DNA of 40,032 nucleotides, from NCBI GenBank assembly GCA_022508565.1, contig JAFLUY010000011.1:1-40032 (forward strand). Direction: 5' to 3'. The translations under genes were made by a program, and so were the position numbers. This DNA is from Erysipelotrichales bacterium. GTDB lineage: Bacteria > Bacillota_I > Bacilli_A > RF39 > UBA660. Of this stretch, positions 23,685 to 31,333 are shown piece by piece (the first letter of the stretch is position 1; the number at the start of each line of letters is the position of its first letter). The notes under the pieces were generated by a model. That model was not told where the DNA came from and made no database searches. It saw nothing but the letters and a program-made list of their open reading frames with translations.

Positions 23685-24737
23685 ATGGCGAAAAAAAGAA
23701 AAAGTAAAAAATCAAAGGACGTAAGTTCATTAATCTACATTATTGCAGGAATACTTTTAATAATTAGTTTATTATTTGCAATTGGATTTTTGAATAATAA
23801 AAAAATACCACTACTTGATAATCCAGATGATCAAGAAATAATAATTGAACCAAAAGAAAAATTAAATATTGTTGACTTAAACTCTAAATCAAGAAATGTA
23901 GCAGTTATGATTAATAATATAAGAACTGTTTGGGGATACCAATCAGGTGTTCAAGACGCTTATATAGTTTATGAAATAATAACTGAAGGTGGAATCACCA
24001 GATTAATGGCAATATTTAGGGATGTAAATCCAACAAGAATTGGAACTATCAGATCTGCTCGTGAATACTATGTAGATTATGTTTTAGAAAATGATGCTGT
24101 TTATGTTCATGATGGCGGTTCTCCTCAAGCTATAAGTGATATGAGAACTTATGGTGTTACTGATTTAGGTACAGGAGGAGCATGGAGAGATAAAACTCTT
24201 GGTTTATCAAGTGAACATACAGAATTTACTTCAATGGAAAAAATATATGCCAAAATTTCATCTAAAAATGTTAGAGCAACTAGTGATAAAGATCTGTTAC
24301 TTAACTACAGTGCTAAAGAAATTGATTTAAGTAGTAAAGATGGAGCACAAGTAGCTAATAATATTTCAATTTCTTTCTCTGGTTCACATACTACATCATT
24401 TGTATATGATCCGGATGCTAAAGTTTATAAAAGATATCAAAATAATAAAGAACATAAAGATTATGTGACAAAAGAACAATATACTGTTAAAAATATTATT
24501 ACTTATCAAGTGGGTAATTCAACATATGATTATAAAGGAAGACAAAGACTTAATAACATTGGATCAGGATCTGGATACTTTATAACTGATGGATATGCAG
24601 TTCCAATAACATGGGAAAAAAGCTCAAAAGAATCTCAAACTGTATATAAATATTTGAATGGTGAAGAGATTACTTTAAATGATGGAAATACTCATATAGA
24701 AATTCAACCAATAAATAGAACTATTACAATAAATTAA
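23685..24737 (+). CDS. DUF3048 (YerB-like) membrane-anchored protein
   Basis: The 350-aa protein has a very basic N-terminus, one membrane segment (about 15-37) and an extracellular DUF3048 domain. Signature stretches are VAVMINN (near 70), QDAYIVYEIITEGG (near 90) and IGTIRSAREYYV (near 115), with the C-terminal DUF3048_C part after about 230. The family includes Bacillus YerB, a lipoprotein of unknown function. GGTGAT precedes the ATG at 23685. It has no lipobox and relies on the membrane segment. Confidence 0.9.
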   Translation: MAKKRKSKKSKDVSSLIYIIAGILLIISLLFAIGFLNNKKIPLLDNPDDQEIIIEPKEKLNIVDLNSKSRNVAVMINNIRTVWGYQSGVQDAYIVYEIITEGGITRLMAIFRDVNPTRIGTIRSAREYYVDYVLENDAVYVHDGGSPQAISDMRTYGVTDLGTGGAWRDKTLGLSSEHTEFTSMEKIYAKISSKNVRATSDKDLLLNYSAKEIDLSSKDGAQVANNISISFSGSHTTSFVYDPDAKVYKRYQNNKEHKDYVTKEQYTVKNIITYQVGNSTYDYKGRQRLNNIGSGSGYFITDGYAVPITWEKSSKESQTVYKYLNGEEITLNDGNTHIEIQPINRTITIN

Positions 24738-24790
24738 TTGAATTATCTTTATCAAAGTGATAAAATAAGAATATACTAAGGGTGAGGCTT

Positions 24791-25072
24791 ATGCTAGAAT
24801 TTATTATTTCTAATTATATAATGTTTATTGTAGCAGGAATTGTATTATTATTAGGGTTATTCGGCTATATGATGGATAAAAAGAAATACAAGCAATATCG
24901 TGAGGAAATTGTTAATGAACAAAAAGCAATTGATTCATTAGAAAATGCTCCAGATATTGATAATGTAGCAACACCAGTAATGCTTGATAATATGACTAGT
25001 AGTAATGCAGAACAACCAGTTGCACCAGTTATACAAGATGTAACCCCTCAACCTGAGACAACACAAAATTAA
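24791..25072 (+). CDS. Small single-pass membrane protein, 93 aa
   Basis: A membrane segment covers about residues 5-26, followed by a charged helix (MMDKKKYKQYREE) and a Pro-, Thr- and Gln-rich tail. No family is recognised. GGTGAGG lies just upstream of the ATG at 24791. It sits between the DUF3048 gene and cdaA, with its own terminator. Confidence 0.7.
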   Translation: MLEFIISNYIMFIVAGIVLLLGLFGYMMDKKKYKQYREEIVNEQKAIDSLENAPDIDNVATPVMLDNMTSSNAEQPVAPVIQDVTPQPETTQN

Positions 25073-25099
25073 TGCATACATCACATGCATTTTTTTTAG
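25071..25099 (+). terminator. Terminator after the small membrane protein gene
   Basis: AATGCAT (25071-25077) with ATGCATT (25085-25091) and a T run. Confidence 0.85.
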
Positions 25100-25124
25100 C
25101 AAACTACTAATTATAATCATATTT

Positions 25125-25133
25125 TGATATAAT
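25125..25133 (+). promoter_or_regulatory. Extended -10 promoter of cdaA-cdaR
   Basis: TGATATAAT lies 20 nt before the cdaA start, just ahead of the AGGAGTG ribosome site. Confidence 0.5.
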
Positions 25134-25153
25134 ATTTGAGAGGAGTGAAATTT

Positions 25154-25969
25154 ATGACTCTAACAACAGCATGGAGTTTAATAACAAAAATACTAGATAT
25201 CTGTATTATCTGGTTTATGATTTATTTCTTATTTAAAAATTTAAAAAACAATGTAAAAATGGTACTAATATTTAAAGGTATTATTTTATTAATTTTTATT
25301 AAATTAATGAGCAATCTTTTAAATTTATATACTGTTGGAATTATACTTGAGTATATTGTTTCTTGGGGACCGATTGCTCTTATCGTTATCTTCCAACCAG
25401 AAATACGTAATGTCTTAGAGCAAATAGGTAGAACTCAACTACTTGGAAGACATAAAGTATTGACAGTAGATGAAAGAGAAAAAGTTGTTTATGAATTAAT
25501 GACAGCTATTGAACATTTAAAGAAACAAAGAATTGGTGCTTTAATTGTTATTGAAAGAAATATGTCATTACAAGAATATATAACACCAACAACTAAGTTA
25601 TATGCTGACATTTCAAATCAATTATTAGAAGCTATCTTCTTACCACCAAACCCACTTCATGATGGTGGTGTTATTATCCAAGGTGATAAGATAACTTGTG
25701 CTGGTGCCGTATTTAAAACAAGTATGAATCCTAATGTTAATAAAAAGTTAGGTACTCGTCATAGAGCTGCCTTAGGTGTTGCTGAGGAAACAGACGCAAT
25801 TGCTTTAGTTGTTTCAGAAGAAACAGGAAGAGTAAGTATTGCTTGTGATAATTACTTACATTATAATTTAACATTAGATGAATTTAGATCAATGCTTTTA
25901 GAGGAATTAAAACCAAAAGCAGAAGTATTCTATGATGCTGATGAAAGTGAAGGTGAAGAAGATGAATAA
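25154..25969 (+). CDS. cdaA: Diadenylate cyclase CdaA (c-di-AMP synthase)
   Basis: This membrane enzyme makes c-di-AMP from two ATP. The second messenger controls potassium and osmolyte transport and affects cell-wall balance in Bacillota. N-terminal membrane segments (three, residues 10-80) precede the DAC domain. The catalytic DGA motif reads DGG here (residues 170-172, LHDGGVII), and the RHR motif is intact (202-204, TRHRAAL). At 271 aa it is normal. It overlaps cdaR by 8 nt. Confidence 0.94.
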   Translation: MTLTTAWSLITKILDICIIWFMIYFLFKNLKNNVKMVLIFKGIILLIFIKLMSNLLNLYTVGIILEYIVSWGPIALIVIFQPEIRNVLEQIGRTQLLGRHKVLTVDEREKVVYELMTAIEHLKKQRIGALIVIERNMSLQEYITPTTKLYADISNQLLEAIFLPPNPLHDGGVIIQGDKITCAGAVFKTSMNPNVNKKLGTRHRAALGVAEETDAIALVVSEETGRVSIACDNYLHYNLTLDEFRSMLLEELKPKAEVFYDADESEGEEDE

Positions 25970-27326
25970 GATTTTTAAACCCTTCATTGCGTTATTTAGA
26001 TTAATTTATCGTATTATTGATAAATTAATTGTTACACCAGTGAGTAGACTTATTTATAAGATTAATGAAATATCAAAAGAGAATTCAGGAAGATTTGAAA
26101 AAATCTTAAATAGACCAAATGTTTTGATATATCTATCTCTTATATTTGCAGTAGTGTTATTCTTACTTGTTGATTCACAAGTAATCAACTTAACAGAAAA
26201 TAATGCTGAAATATTAAGAGATCAAAAAGTTAATGTAATTTATAATGAAGAAGCTTATGTAATTGAAGGTGTTCCACAAACAGTTGATATAACTTTAATT
26301 GGAAGTAAATCAACTATCTATATTGCAACTCAATTAGGTGATCATGAAGTAGAACTTGATTTATCAAAATATGGAGTTGGAACATACAAAGTAGATTTAA
26401 AATATAACCACTCAGTTACAAATGTTGATTATAAATTAGATCCAACAACTGTCACAGTAAAAATTAGTGAAAAAGTATCACAAACAAAAACACTTCATTA
26501 TGATTTACTAAATGAAGATAAATTAGATAGTAAACTAAGCATTTCAAATGTAGTATTAGATACTAACGAGGTAGTAGTTAAATCATCACAAGAAATATTA
26601 GATAAAGTTGCTGTTGTAAAAGCTTTAGTTGATGCATCACTTATCGATTTAAAAGAATCTGGTGAAGCAACACTAGAAAACGTTGCCTTAGTTGCTTATG
26701 ATGCTCAAGGGCAAAAAGTTGATAATATTGAAATTGTACCATCTAAGGTTAGTGTTAAAGTTACAATAGATTCATATCATGCAACAAAAGCTGTTAAAGT
26801 TATAACTAGTGGTGAGATGAATAATGGTAAAGCGATTGGCTCTGCTATATCTTCTGTTAAAGAAGTTGAAGTATATGGTGATAAAGATGTAGTAGATAAG
26901 ATTAATTATATTGAAGCACCAGTATCAATTAATAACTTAGAAAGTGATAAAACATTCGCTGTTACTTTAACAAAACCAAGTGGAGTAAGATACTTAAGTG
27001 AAACAAGTACTCAAGTAAGCGTTACAGTGGATGAAGCAAGACAAAGAACAATAACTGGTGTTCCTGTATTACATACTAACTTGGGTGAAAATTTATCTCC
27101 TGGTGCAATCCAAGAAGATAAATTCATAGATGTTATCATCACAGGTGTAGAATCAGTAATAAATGACGATGAAGTTGTTAAAGGAATTACTGCAACTGTT
27201 GACTTATCTAACTTGAAAGTTGGTACTCATACAGTTCCAGTTACTGTAACAAGTCAATCAGAATTAGTTGCTGTTCAACCAGTTAAAACAGAAATTACAG
27301 TTGTTATTTCTCAAAAGAGATCTTAG
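25962..27326 (+). CDS. cdaR: CdaA regulatory protein CdaR (YbbR domains)
   Basis: A membrane segment (about 46-66) anchors 454 aa, most of which is an extracellular series of roughly four YbbR domains. These bind and modulate CdaA. The gene overlaps cdaA by 8 nt (ATGAATAA), supporting coupled synthesis. The start at 25962 follows AAGGTGAAG. In most relatives the next gene is glmM; here a terminator and a pilin-like gene follow instead. Confidence 0.9.
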   Translation: MNKIFKPFIALFRLIYRIIDKLIVTPVSRLIYKINEISKENSGRFEKILNRPNVLIYLSLIFAVVLFLLVDSQVINLTENNAEILRDQKVNVIYNEEAYVIEGVPQTVDITLIGSKSTIYIATQLGDHEVELDLSKYGVGTYKVDLKYNHSVTNVDYKLDPTTVTVKISEKVSQTKTLHYDLLNEDKLDSKLSISNVVLDTNEVVVKSSQEILDKVAVVKALVDASLIDLKESGEATLENVALVAYDAQGQKVDNIEIVPSKVSVKVTIDSYHATKAVKVITSGEMNNGKAIGSAISSVKEVEVYGDKDVVDKINYIEAPVSINNLESDKTFAVTLTKPSGVRYLSETSTQVSVTVDEARQRTITGVPVLHTNLGENLSPGAIQEDKFIDVIITGVESVINDDEVVKGITATVDLSNLKVGTHTVPVTVTSQSELVAVQPVKTEITVVISQKRS

Positions 27327-27333
27327 TTAACGC

Positions 27334-27365
27334 AACAAAGGTAGAAAAAACTACCTTTGTTTTTT
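27334..27365 (+). terminator. Terminator of cdaA-cdaR
   Basis: A perfect 11-bp stem AACAAAGGTAG (27334-27344) with CTACCTTTGTT (27351-27361), six-A loop and Ts. Confidence 0.9.
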
Positions 27366-27371
27366 AATTTT

Positions 27372-27380
27372 TGCTATACT
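27372..27380 (+). promoter_or_regulatory. Extended -10 promoter of the pilin-like gene
   Basis: TGCTATACT, 20 nt before the start codon, after the cdaR terminator. Confidence 0.45.
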
Positions 27381-27400
27381 TATAATAGGTTGGTGATACC

Positions 27401-27937
27401 ATGAAGAAAAATGGATTTACTTTAGTTGAAGTTTTAGCTATCTTAATTGTCTTAGGTTTTCTAGTTGCTTTAACTATTCCAGCATATTTAACTGTATTAA
27501 AAAGTGTTAAAAGAGATAATTATCAATCTAAGGTAAGAGAAATTGAGGTTGCAGCTAAAAAGTATGGAGAATCTGTTAAGGATGATGTTAAAAGTGTTGG
27601 AAATGCCTGCTATAGAATTACTGTTGAAAGATTAATTCAACTTGGTGAGTTAACTTCTGATGATGATAAAGAAGATGTAATTTATAATGCAACAGATAAT
27701 ACTCCATTATTGGGAGAAATAAGAGTTTGCTATGATGAAAAAAATTTTGATATTGAAGCTTATTATACAGTAGAATTTGATTCTTCTAGTCTTTATCATA
27801 AAGGAGATAAAGTAACAATCGGCAATACAATATATGAATGTTTACATGATTATACTGGAGAAAAATCTGGTGGAATAGAAGGATCTTATAAAGAAGATAA
27901 TAAAACATTGTCATATTTTAAAGAATTATGGAATTAA
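27401..27937 (+). CDS. Type IV pilin-like protein with a possible carbohydrate-binding tail
   Basis: The start MKKNGFTLVEVLAILIV is a typical type III (prepilin) signal: cleavage before Phe6, with Glu at +5 of the mature protein. Residues 40-125 form a head domain with AAKKYG, a conserved LIQLGEL turn and two Cys. The last 50 residues (YHKGDKVTIGNTIYECLHDY) resemble a CBM5/12 chitin-binding-like fold. A prepilin peptidase and assembly ATPase are not in this window. Expected location: cell surface or membrane. GGTGAT precedes the ATG. Confidence 0.8.
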   Translation: MKKNGFTLVEVLAILIVLGFLVALTIPAYLTVLKSVKRDNYQSKVREIEVAAKKYGESVKDDVKSVGNACYRITVERLIQLGELTSDDDKEDVIYNATDNTPLLGEIRVCYDEKNFDIEAYYTVEFDSSSLYHKGDKVTIGNTIYECLHDYTGEKSGGIEGSYKEDNKTLSYFKELWN

Positions 27938-27961
27938 AACGAGTATTTCTCGTTTTTTTTT
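27936..27961 (+). terminator. Terminator of the pilin-like gene
   Basis: AAAACGAG (27936-27943) with CTCGTTTT (27949-27956), loop TATTT, then Ts. Confidence 0.85.
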
Positions 27962-27994
27962 ATAATTTATGATAAAATTATAATAGGTGAAACT

Positions 27995-29509
27995 ATGAAA
28001 AAAGTAATTATGCTTATATTAGATGGTTTTGGTATTAACGAAAGTGAATATGGAAATGCCATTAAACAGACTAGTATGGATTGTTATAATGAATTATTTA
28101 ATGAATATCCGCATGCTATTTTAGAAGCAAGTGGAGAAGATGTAGGTTTACCAGATGGTCAATTTGGTAATTCTGAAGTAGGTCATTTAACAATTGGAGC
28201 TGGTAAAGTATTAAAACATGATATAACTTTATGTAATGAAGTACTAGGTAGTACTTTAATTGAGCATGATGAAAAAATGATTCAGTTTTTAAATACTATT
28301 AAACAAAATAAAGGTTCATTACATTTAATGGGTTTAGTATCTGATGGTGGAGTTCATTCAGATATCAAATATATGAAAAATTTAATGAATCATTTAAAAG
28401 CTATGGGAGTAAGAAAAGTTTATTTCCATGCTATAACTGATGGACGTGACACAGGTGTTAAAACATCAATTAATTATTTAAAAGATTTAGAGAACACGAT
28501 GAAAGAAGTTGGAATAGGTTCTATTTCAAGTATCTGTGGTAGATACTATGCAATGGATAGAGACAATAAATGGGAAAGAACAAAAGTCTATACAGATATG
28601 CTTTTACAAGGAAAAGGTTTAAAAGTAAAATCTTTTGATAAAGCAATTGAAGCTTGTTATAAAAGAGATATAACAGATGAATTCTTAATTCCAATCTTAC
28701 TAGATGAAAAAGCAATTATAAATGATAATGATGGACTTCTTTGGTTAAACTTTAGAGGAGACCGTGCAAGACAAATATTAAATGCCTTAGCAGATGAAAG
28801 CTTTGATGGATACCGTATAAAGAAACCTAAGAACTTTAATGTTTTAACATTAGTAGATGTTCCAAATACAAACGGATTAGACCACTTACTTGAAAATGAA
28901 CAAGAAGTTTATTCTTTAGGTAATTATCTATCTGATTTAGGAATGAGGCAAGCAAGAATTGCTGAAACAGAAAAATACGCACATGTAACTTTCTTCTTTA
29001 ATGGAGGAGGAGAAACTAAATTAAAAGGCTGTGATAACTTCTTAGTTCCATCTCCGCGTGTATCTACATATGATAAAACACCAGAGATGAGCATTCGTGA
29101 AGTAACAAAACAAGCAGTTAAATGTTTAGAAAAAGATTATGATTTTATCCTTGTTAATTTTGCTAATCCAGATATGTTAGGACATACCGGTAATATTGAA
29201 GCAACAAAAGAGGGATTAAAAGTTGTAGATGAATGTTTAAATGAAATAATTGAAGCGGTTGATAATAACTTCTATAAACTTATTGTTACAGCTGATCATG
29301 GTAACTGTGATGAAATGTTAAATGAATCTGGGGAAATAATCACAACACATTCAGTTAACCCCGTACCTTTCATTATACGTGATAAACATGTTAACTTAAA
29401 ACATAAAGGTACAATTGCAAGTATTGCTCCAACTATCTTAAAGTATATGGATATCGCAATACCAAAAGAGATGAAAGAAACAAAAACTTTATTTGTTGAA
29501 GAAGATTAA
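27995..29509 (+). CDS. gpmI: 2,3-bisphosphoglycerate-independent phosphoglycerate mutase
   Basis: This glycolytic enzyme converts 3- to 2-phosphoglycerate with two Mn ions and a phosphoserine. The metal-binding Asp is D10 (LILDGFG), and the phosphorylated Ser is S60 in FGNSEVGH. ADHGNCDE near residue 430 supplies further metal ligands. At 504 aa it is normal length. AGGTGAAA precedes the ATG. The next gene follows after 12 nt, so the two share a transcript. Confidence 0.96.
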   Translation: MKKVIMLILDGFGINESEYGNAIKQTSMDCYNELFNEYPHAILEASGEDVGLPDGQFGNSEVGHLTIGAGKVLKHDITLCNEVLGSTLIEHDEKMIQFLNTIKQNKGSLHLMGLVSDGGVHSDIKYMKNLMNHLKAMGVRKVYFHAITDGRDTGVKTSINYLKDLENTMKEVGIGSISSICGRYYAMDRDNKWERTKVYTDMLLQGKGLKVKSFDKAIEACYKRDITDEFLIPILLDEKAIINDNDGLLWLNFRGDRARQILNALADESFDGYRIKKPKNFNVLTLVDVPNTNGLDHLLENEQEVYSLGNYLSDLGMRQARIAETEKYAHVTFFFNGGGETKLKGCDNFLVPSPRVSTYDKTPEMSIREVTKQAVKCLEKDYDFILVNFANPDMLGHTGNIEATKEGLKVVDECLNEIIEAVDNNFYKLIVTADHGNCDEMLNESGEIITTHSVNPVPFIIRDKHVNLKHKGTIASIAPTILKYMDIAIPKEMKETKTLFVEED

Positions 29510-29521
29510 AAGGGTGATATT

Positions 29522-30889
29522 ATGAAGTTTGATACAAGCATTTTAAGAGAAGCAGATATAAGAGGAATTTATCCTGATCAAATTGATGGTGATTTTGCTA
29601 TGCGTTTAGGTAAAGTTTTTGGTACTTTCGTGCGCAATAAAAAAGTATCTTACGTTGTTGTTGGTCATGATAATCGTTTTGGTGGACCAAACTTAACTAA
29701 ACAACTAATTGAAGGACTACTTTCCACTGGTATAAGTGTAATGTATATTGGTTTAGTAACAACTCCAATGTTTAACTATGCTTCAAGAAAGCTAGGACTA
29801 GAATATGGAATAATGGTTACAGCGAGCCATAATCCAAAAGATGATAATGGATTTAAATTATTTGGTAAAAACTATCAACATTGTGATTATGATGAACTTG
29901 ATGCAATATACGAGGCTTTAAAAAACGAATACTATAAATTGAGATTAGGTAAAGGTAAAATTGAATATATTGATGTAACTGATTCATATGCTGAGTATTT
30001 AGCTTCTGCAATTAATGTGGGTAATAGACCATTAAGAGCAGTTGTTGACTGTGGTAATGGTACAGCATCAACAATAATTAGAAAAGTATATGAAAAGTTT
30101 CCTTTTGAAACAATTTTCCTATACAGTGATTCTAACCCAAATTTTCCAAATCATCATCCGGATCCAAATGTCAAAGCTAATTTAGAAGATTTATGCAAAG
30201 CGGTTAAACATAATCGAGCAGACTTAGGTCTTGCTTATGATGGAGATGCTGACAGATGTGGTTTTGTTGATAATAAAGGAAATATTATAGAAGCAGATAT
30301 GCTTATGGCTATTATGTGTAAGGACATAATTAAAGAAAGTAAAAATAAAACAGTATTAATAGATGTTAAATGTTCAAAAGCATTAGAAGATGTAATAACA
30401 GAAAGTGGTGGTAAGATTTTAGTTGAAACACCATCTTCTGCTCGTCAAGAAAGAATTATGAATGAACAACATATTGCTTTTGGTGGAGGATATTCAAACC
30501 ATATCTTCTTTGCCGATCGTCACCCAGGTTATGATGATGGTATATATGTGGGTCTTCGTGTACAAGAAATGCTTTCAAATACTGATAAAACATTAAATCA
30601 ATTAGCATCATCTCTACCACGTTACTACAACACAGAAGAAATTAAAGTTAAAGCAACTGATGAAACTAAATTCAAAATTGTTGAAAGTATAAAAGGCTAT
30701 TGTGATAGCCATAATTACAAATATTCAACAATTGACGGAATTAAAGCCTATAAAGATAATGGCTGGGCTTTAGTTAGAGCAAGTAACACTGGTCCTAACT
30801 TAACTTTAAGATTTGAAGCTGACTCAGAGTCTAATTTAAAGAAAATACAAAAAGAATTCACAGACGTTATTGGAATATTAAAAAAATAA
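29522..30889 (+). CDS. Alpha-D-phosphohexomutase (phosphomannomutase/phosphoglucomutase-like)
   Basis: The enzyme should move a phosphate between C1 and C6 of a hexose. The phosphoserine loop TASHNP (S102) and the metal loop DGDADR (D240, D242, D244) are intact, and the C-terminal phosphate loop is RASNTGPNL (near 420). The sugar-binding loop of domain 3, normally GGExSGH, reads GGGYSNH here (321-327), so the sugar-contacting Glu is missing. The preceding VGH-type segment is also replaced (TPSSAR). The substrate may differ from mannose or glucose phosphate. At 455 aa it is normal length. It might serve the GlmM-like step missing beside cdaAR, but its motifs are not those of GlmM. Confidence 0.85.
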   Translation: MKFDTSILREADIRGIYPDQIDGDFAMRLGKVFGTFVRNKKVSYVVVGHDNRFGGPNLTKQLIEGLLSTGISVMYIGLVTTPMFNYASRKLGLEYGIMVTASHNPKDDNGFKLFGKNYQHCDYDELDAIYEALKNEYYKLRLGKGKIEYIDVTDSYAEYLASAINVGNRPLRAVVDCGNGTASTIIRKVYEKFPFETIFLYSDSNPNFPNHHPDPNVKANLEDLCKAVKHNRADLGLAYDGDADRCGFVDNKGNIIEADMLMAIMCKDIIKESKNKTVLIDVKCSKALEDVITESGGKILVETPSSARQERIMNEQHIAFGGGYSNHIFFADRHPGYDDGIYVGLRVQEMLSNTDKTLNQLASSLPRYYNTEEIKVKATDETKFKIVESIKGYCDSHNYKYSTIDGIKAYKDNGWALVRASNTGPNLTLRFEADSESNLKKIQKEFTDVIGILKK

Positions 30890-30907
30890 GCTTTAAGCTT
30901 ATTTTTT
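30881..30907. terminator. Bidirectional terminator between convergent genes
   Basis: AAAAAATAAGC (30881-30891) pairs with GCTTATTTTTT (30897-30907), loop TTTAA. It serves the phosphohexomutase and the facing XRE gene. Confidence 0.88.
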
Positions 30908-31165
30908 ATTTGTTTTAAAAAGGTCTGATATTTCTACACCTAAGGCATCAGCAATTCTTCCTAAGTATGCAATTGTTATGTGTTTATTCCGTGATTCATT
31001 TTCAACATCACATATATATTCTCTTGAGATATTAGTTAAATCAGCTAAGTCTTGTTGAGTTAGATTTTTTTCTTTTCTCAGTTTTCTAATATTCCTTCTA
31101 ATAACAGTATAATAATATTCATCTGTATGAATAATTATCTCTTCTTTTATCTTTAGTCCAATCAT
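30899..31165 (-). CDS. Small XRE-family regulator, 88 aa
   Basis: Residues 21-80 are a Cro/C1-type helix-turn-helix (RRNIRKLRKEKNLTQQDLAD, then ISREYICDVENE). There is no extra domain, so it is a minimal repressor type. It faces away from the giant surface-protein gene, and a 19-bp palindrome lies 17 nt upstream of its start codon, the expected place for its operator. The start codon is uncertain: GAAGG directly abuts the ATG at 31165, which is poor spacing. Confidence 0.85.
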   Translation of the reverse strand: MIGLKIKEEIIIHTDEYYYTVIRRNIRKLRKEKNLTQQDLADLTNISREYICDVENESRNKHITIAYLGRIADALGVEISDLFKTNKK

Positions 31166-31182
31166 TCCTTCAGCCCATTCTA

Positions 31183-31201
31183 ACAGATTTTAAAAATCTG
31201 T
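31183..31201. promoter_or_regulatory. Perfect palindrome, candidate XRE operator
   Basis: ACAGATTTT (31183-31191), one A, AAAATCTGT (31193-31201). This 9+1+9 inverted repeat lies between the XRE gene and the divergent giant-protein gene. It is not followed by a T run on either strand, so it is unlikely to be a terminator. Confidence 0.55.
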
Positions 31202-31263
31202 AATATATAACTATATTTTTATATAGAAAATTTGCAATTTATATAGCCCAGTAGCCACATATA

Positions 31264-31272
31264 TGTTATAAT
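31264..31272 (+). promoter_or_regulatory. Extended -10 promoter of the giant surface-protein gene
   Basis: TGTTATAAT lies 61 nt before the chosen start. No convincing -35 was seen, which fits a regulated or weak promoter. Confidence 0.5.
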
Positions 31273-31333
31273 TAATTAAGAATAGGGAAGGATAAAAAAG
31301 GGGAATTCCGTAAAAAGTAGGGAGAAGTTGTCT

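Noticed and set aside
3299-30889. UGA recoded as Trp (Mycoplasma-type code)
   Set aside because: All housekeeping genes run full length with UGA treated as a stop, and one gene ends in UGA.
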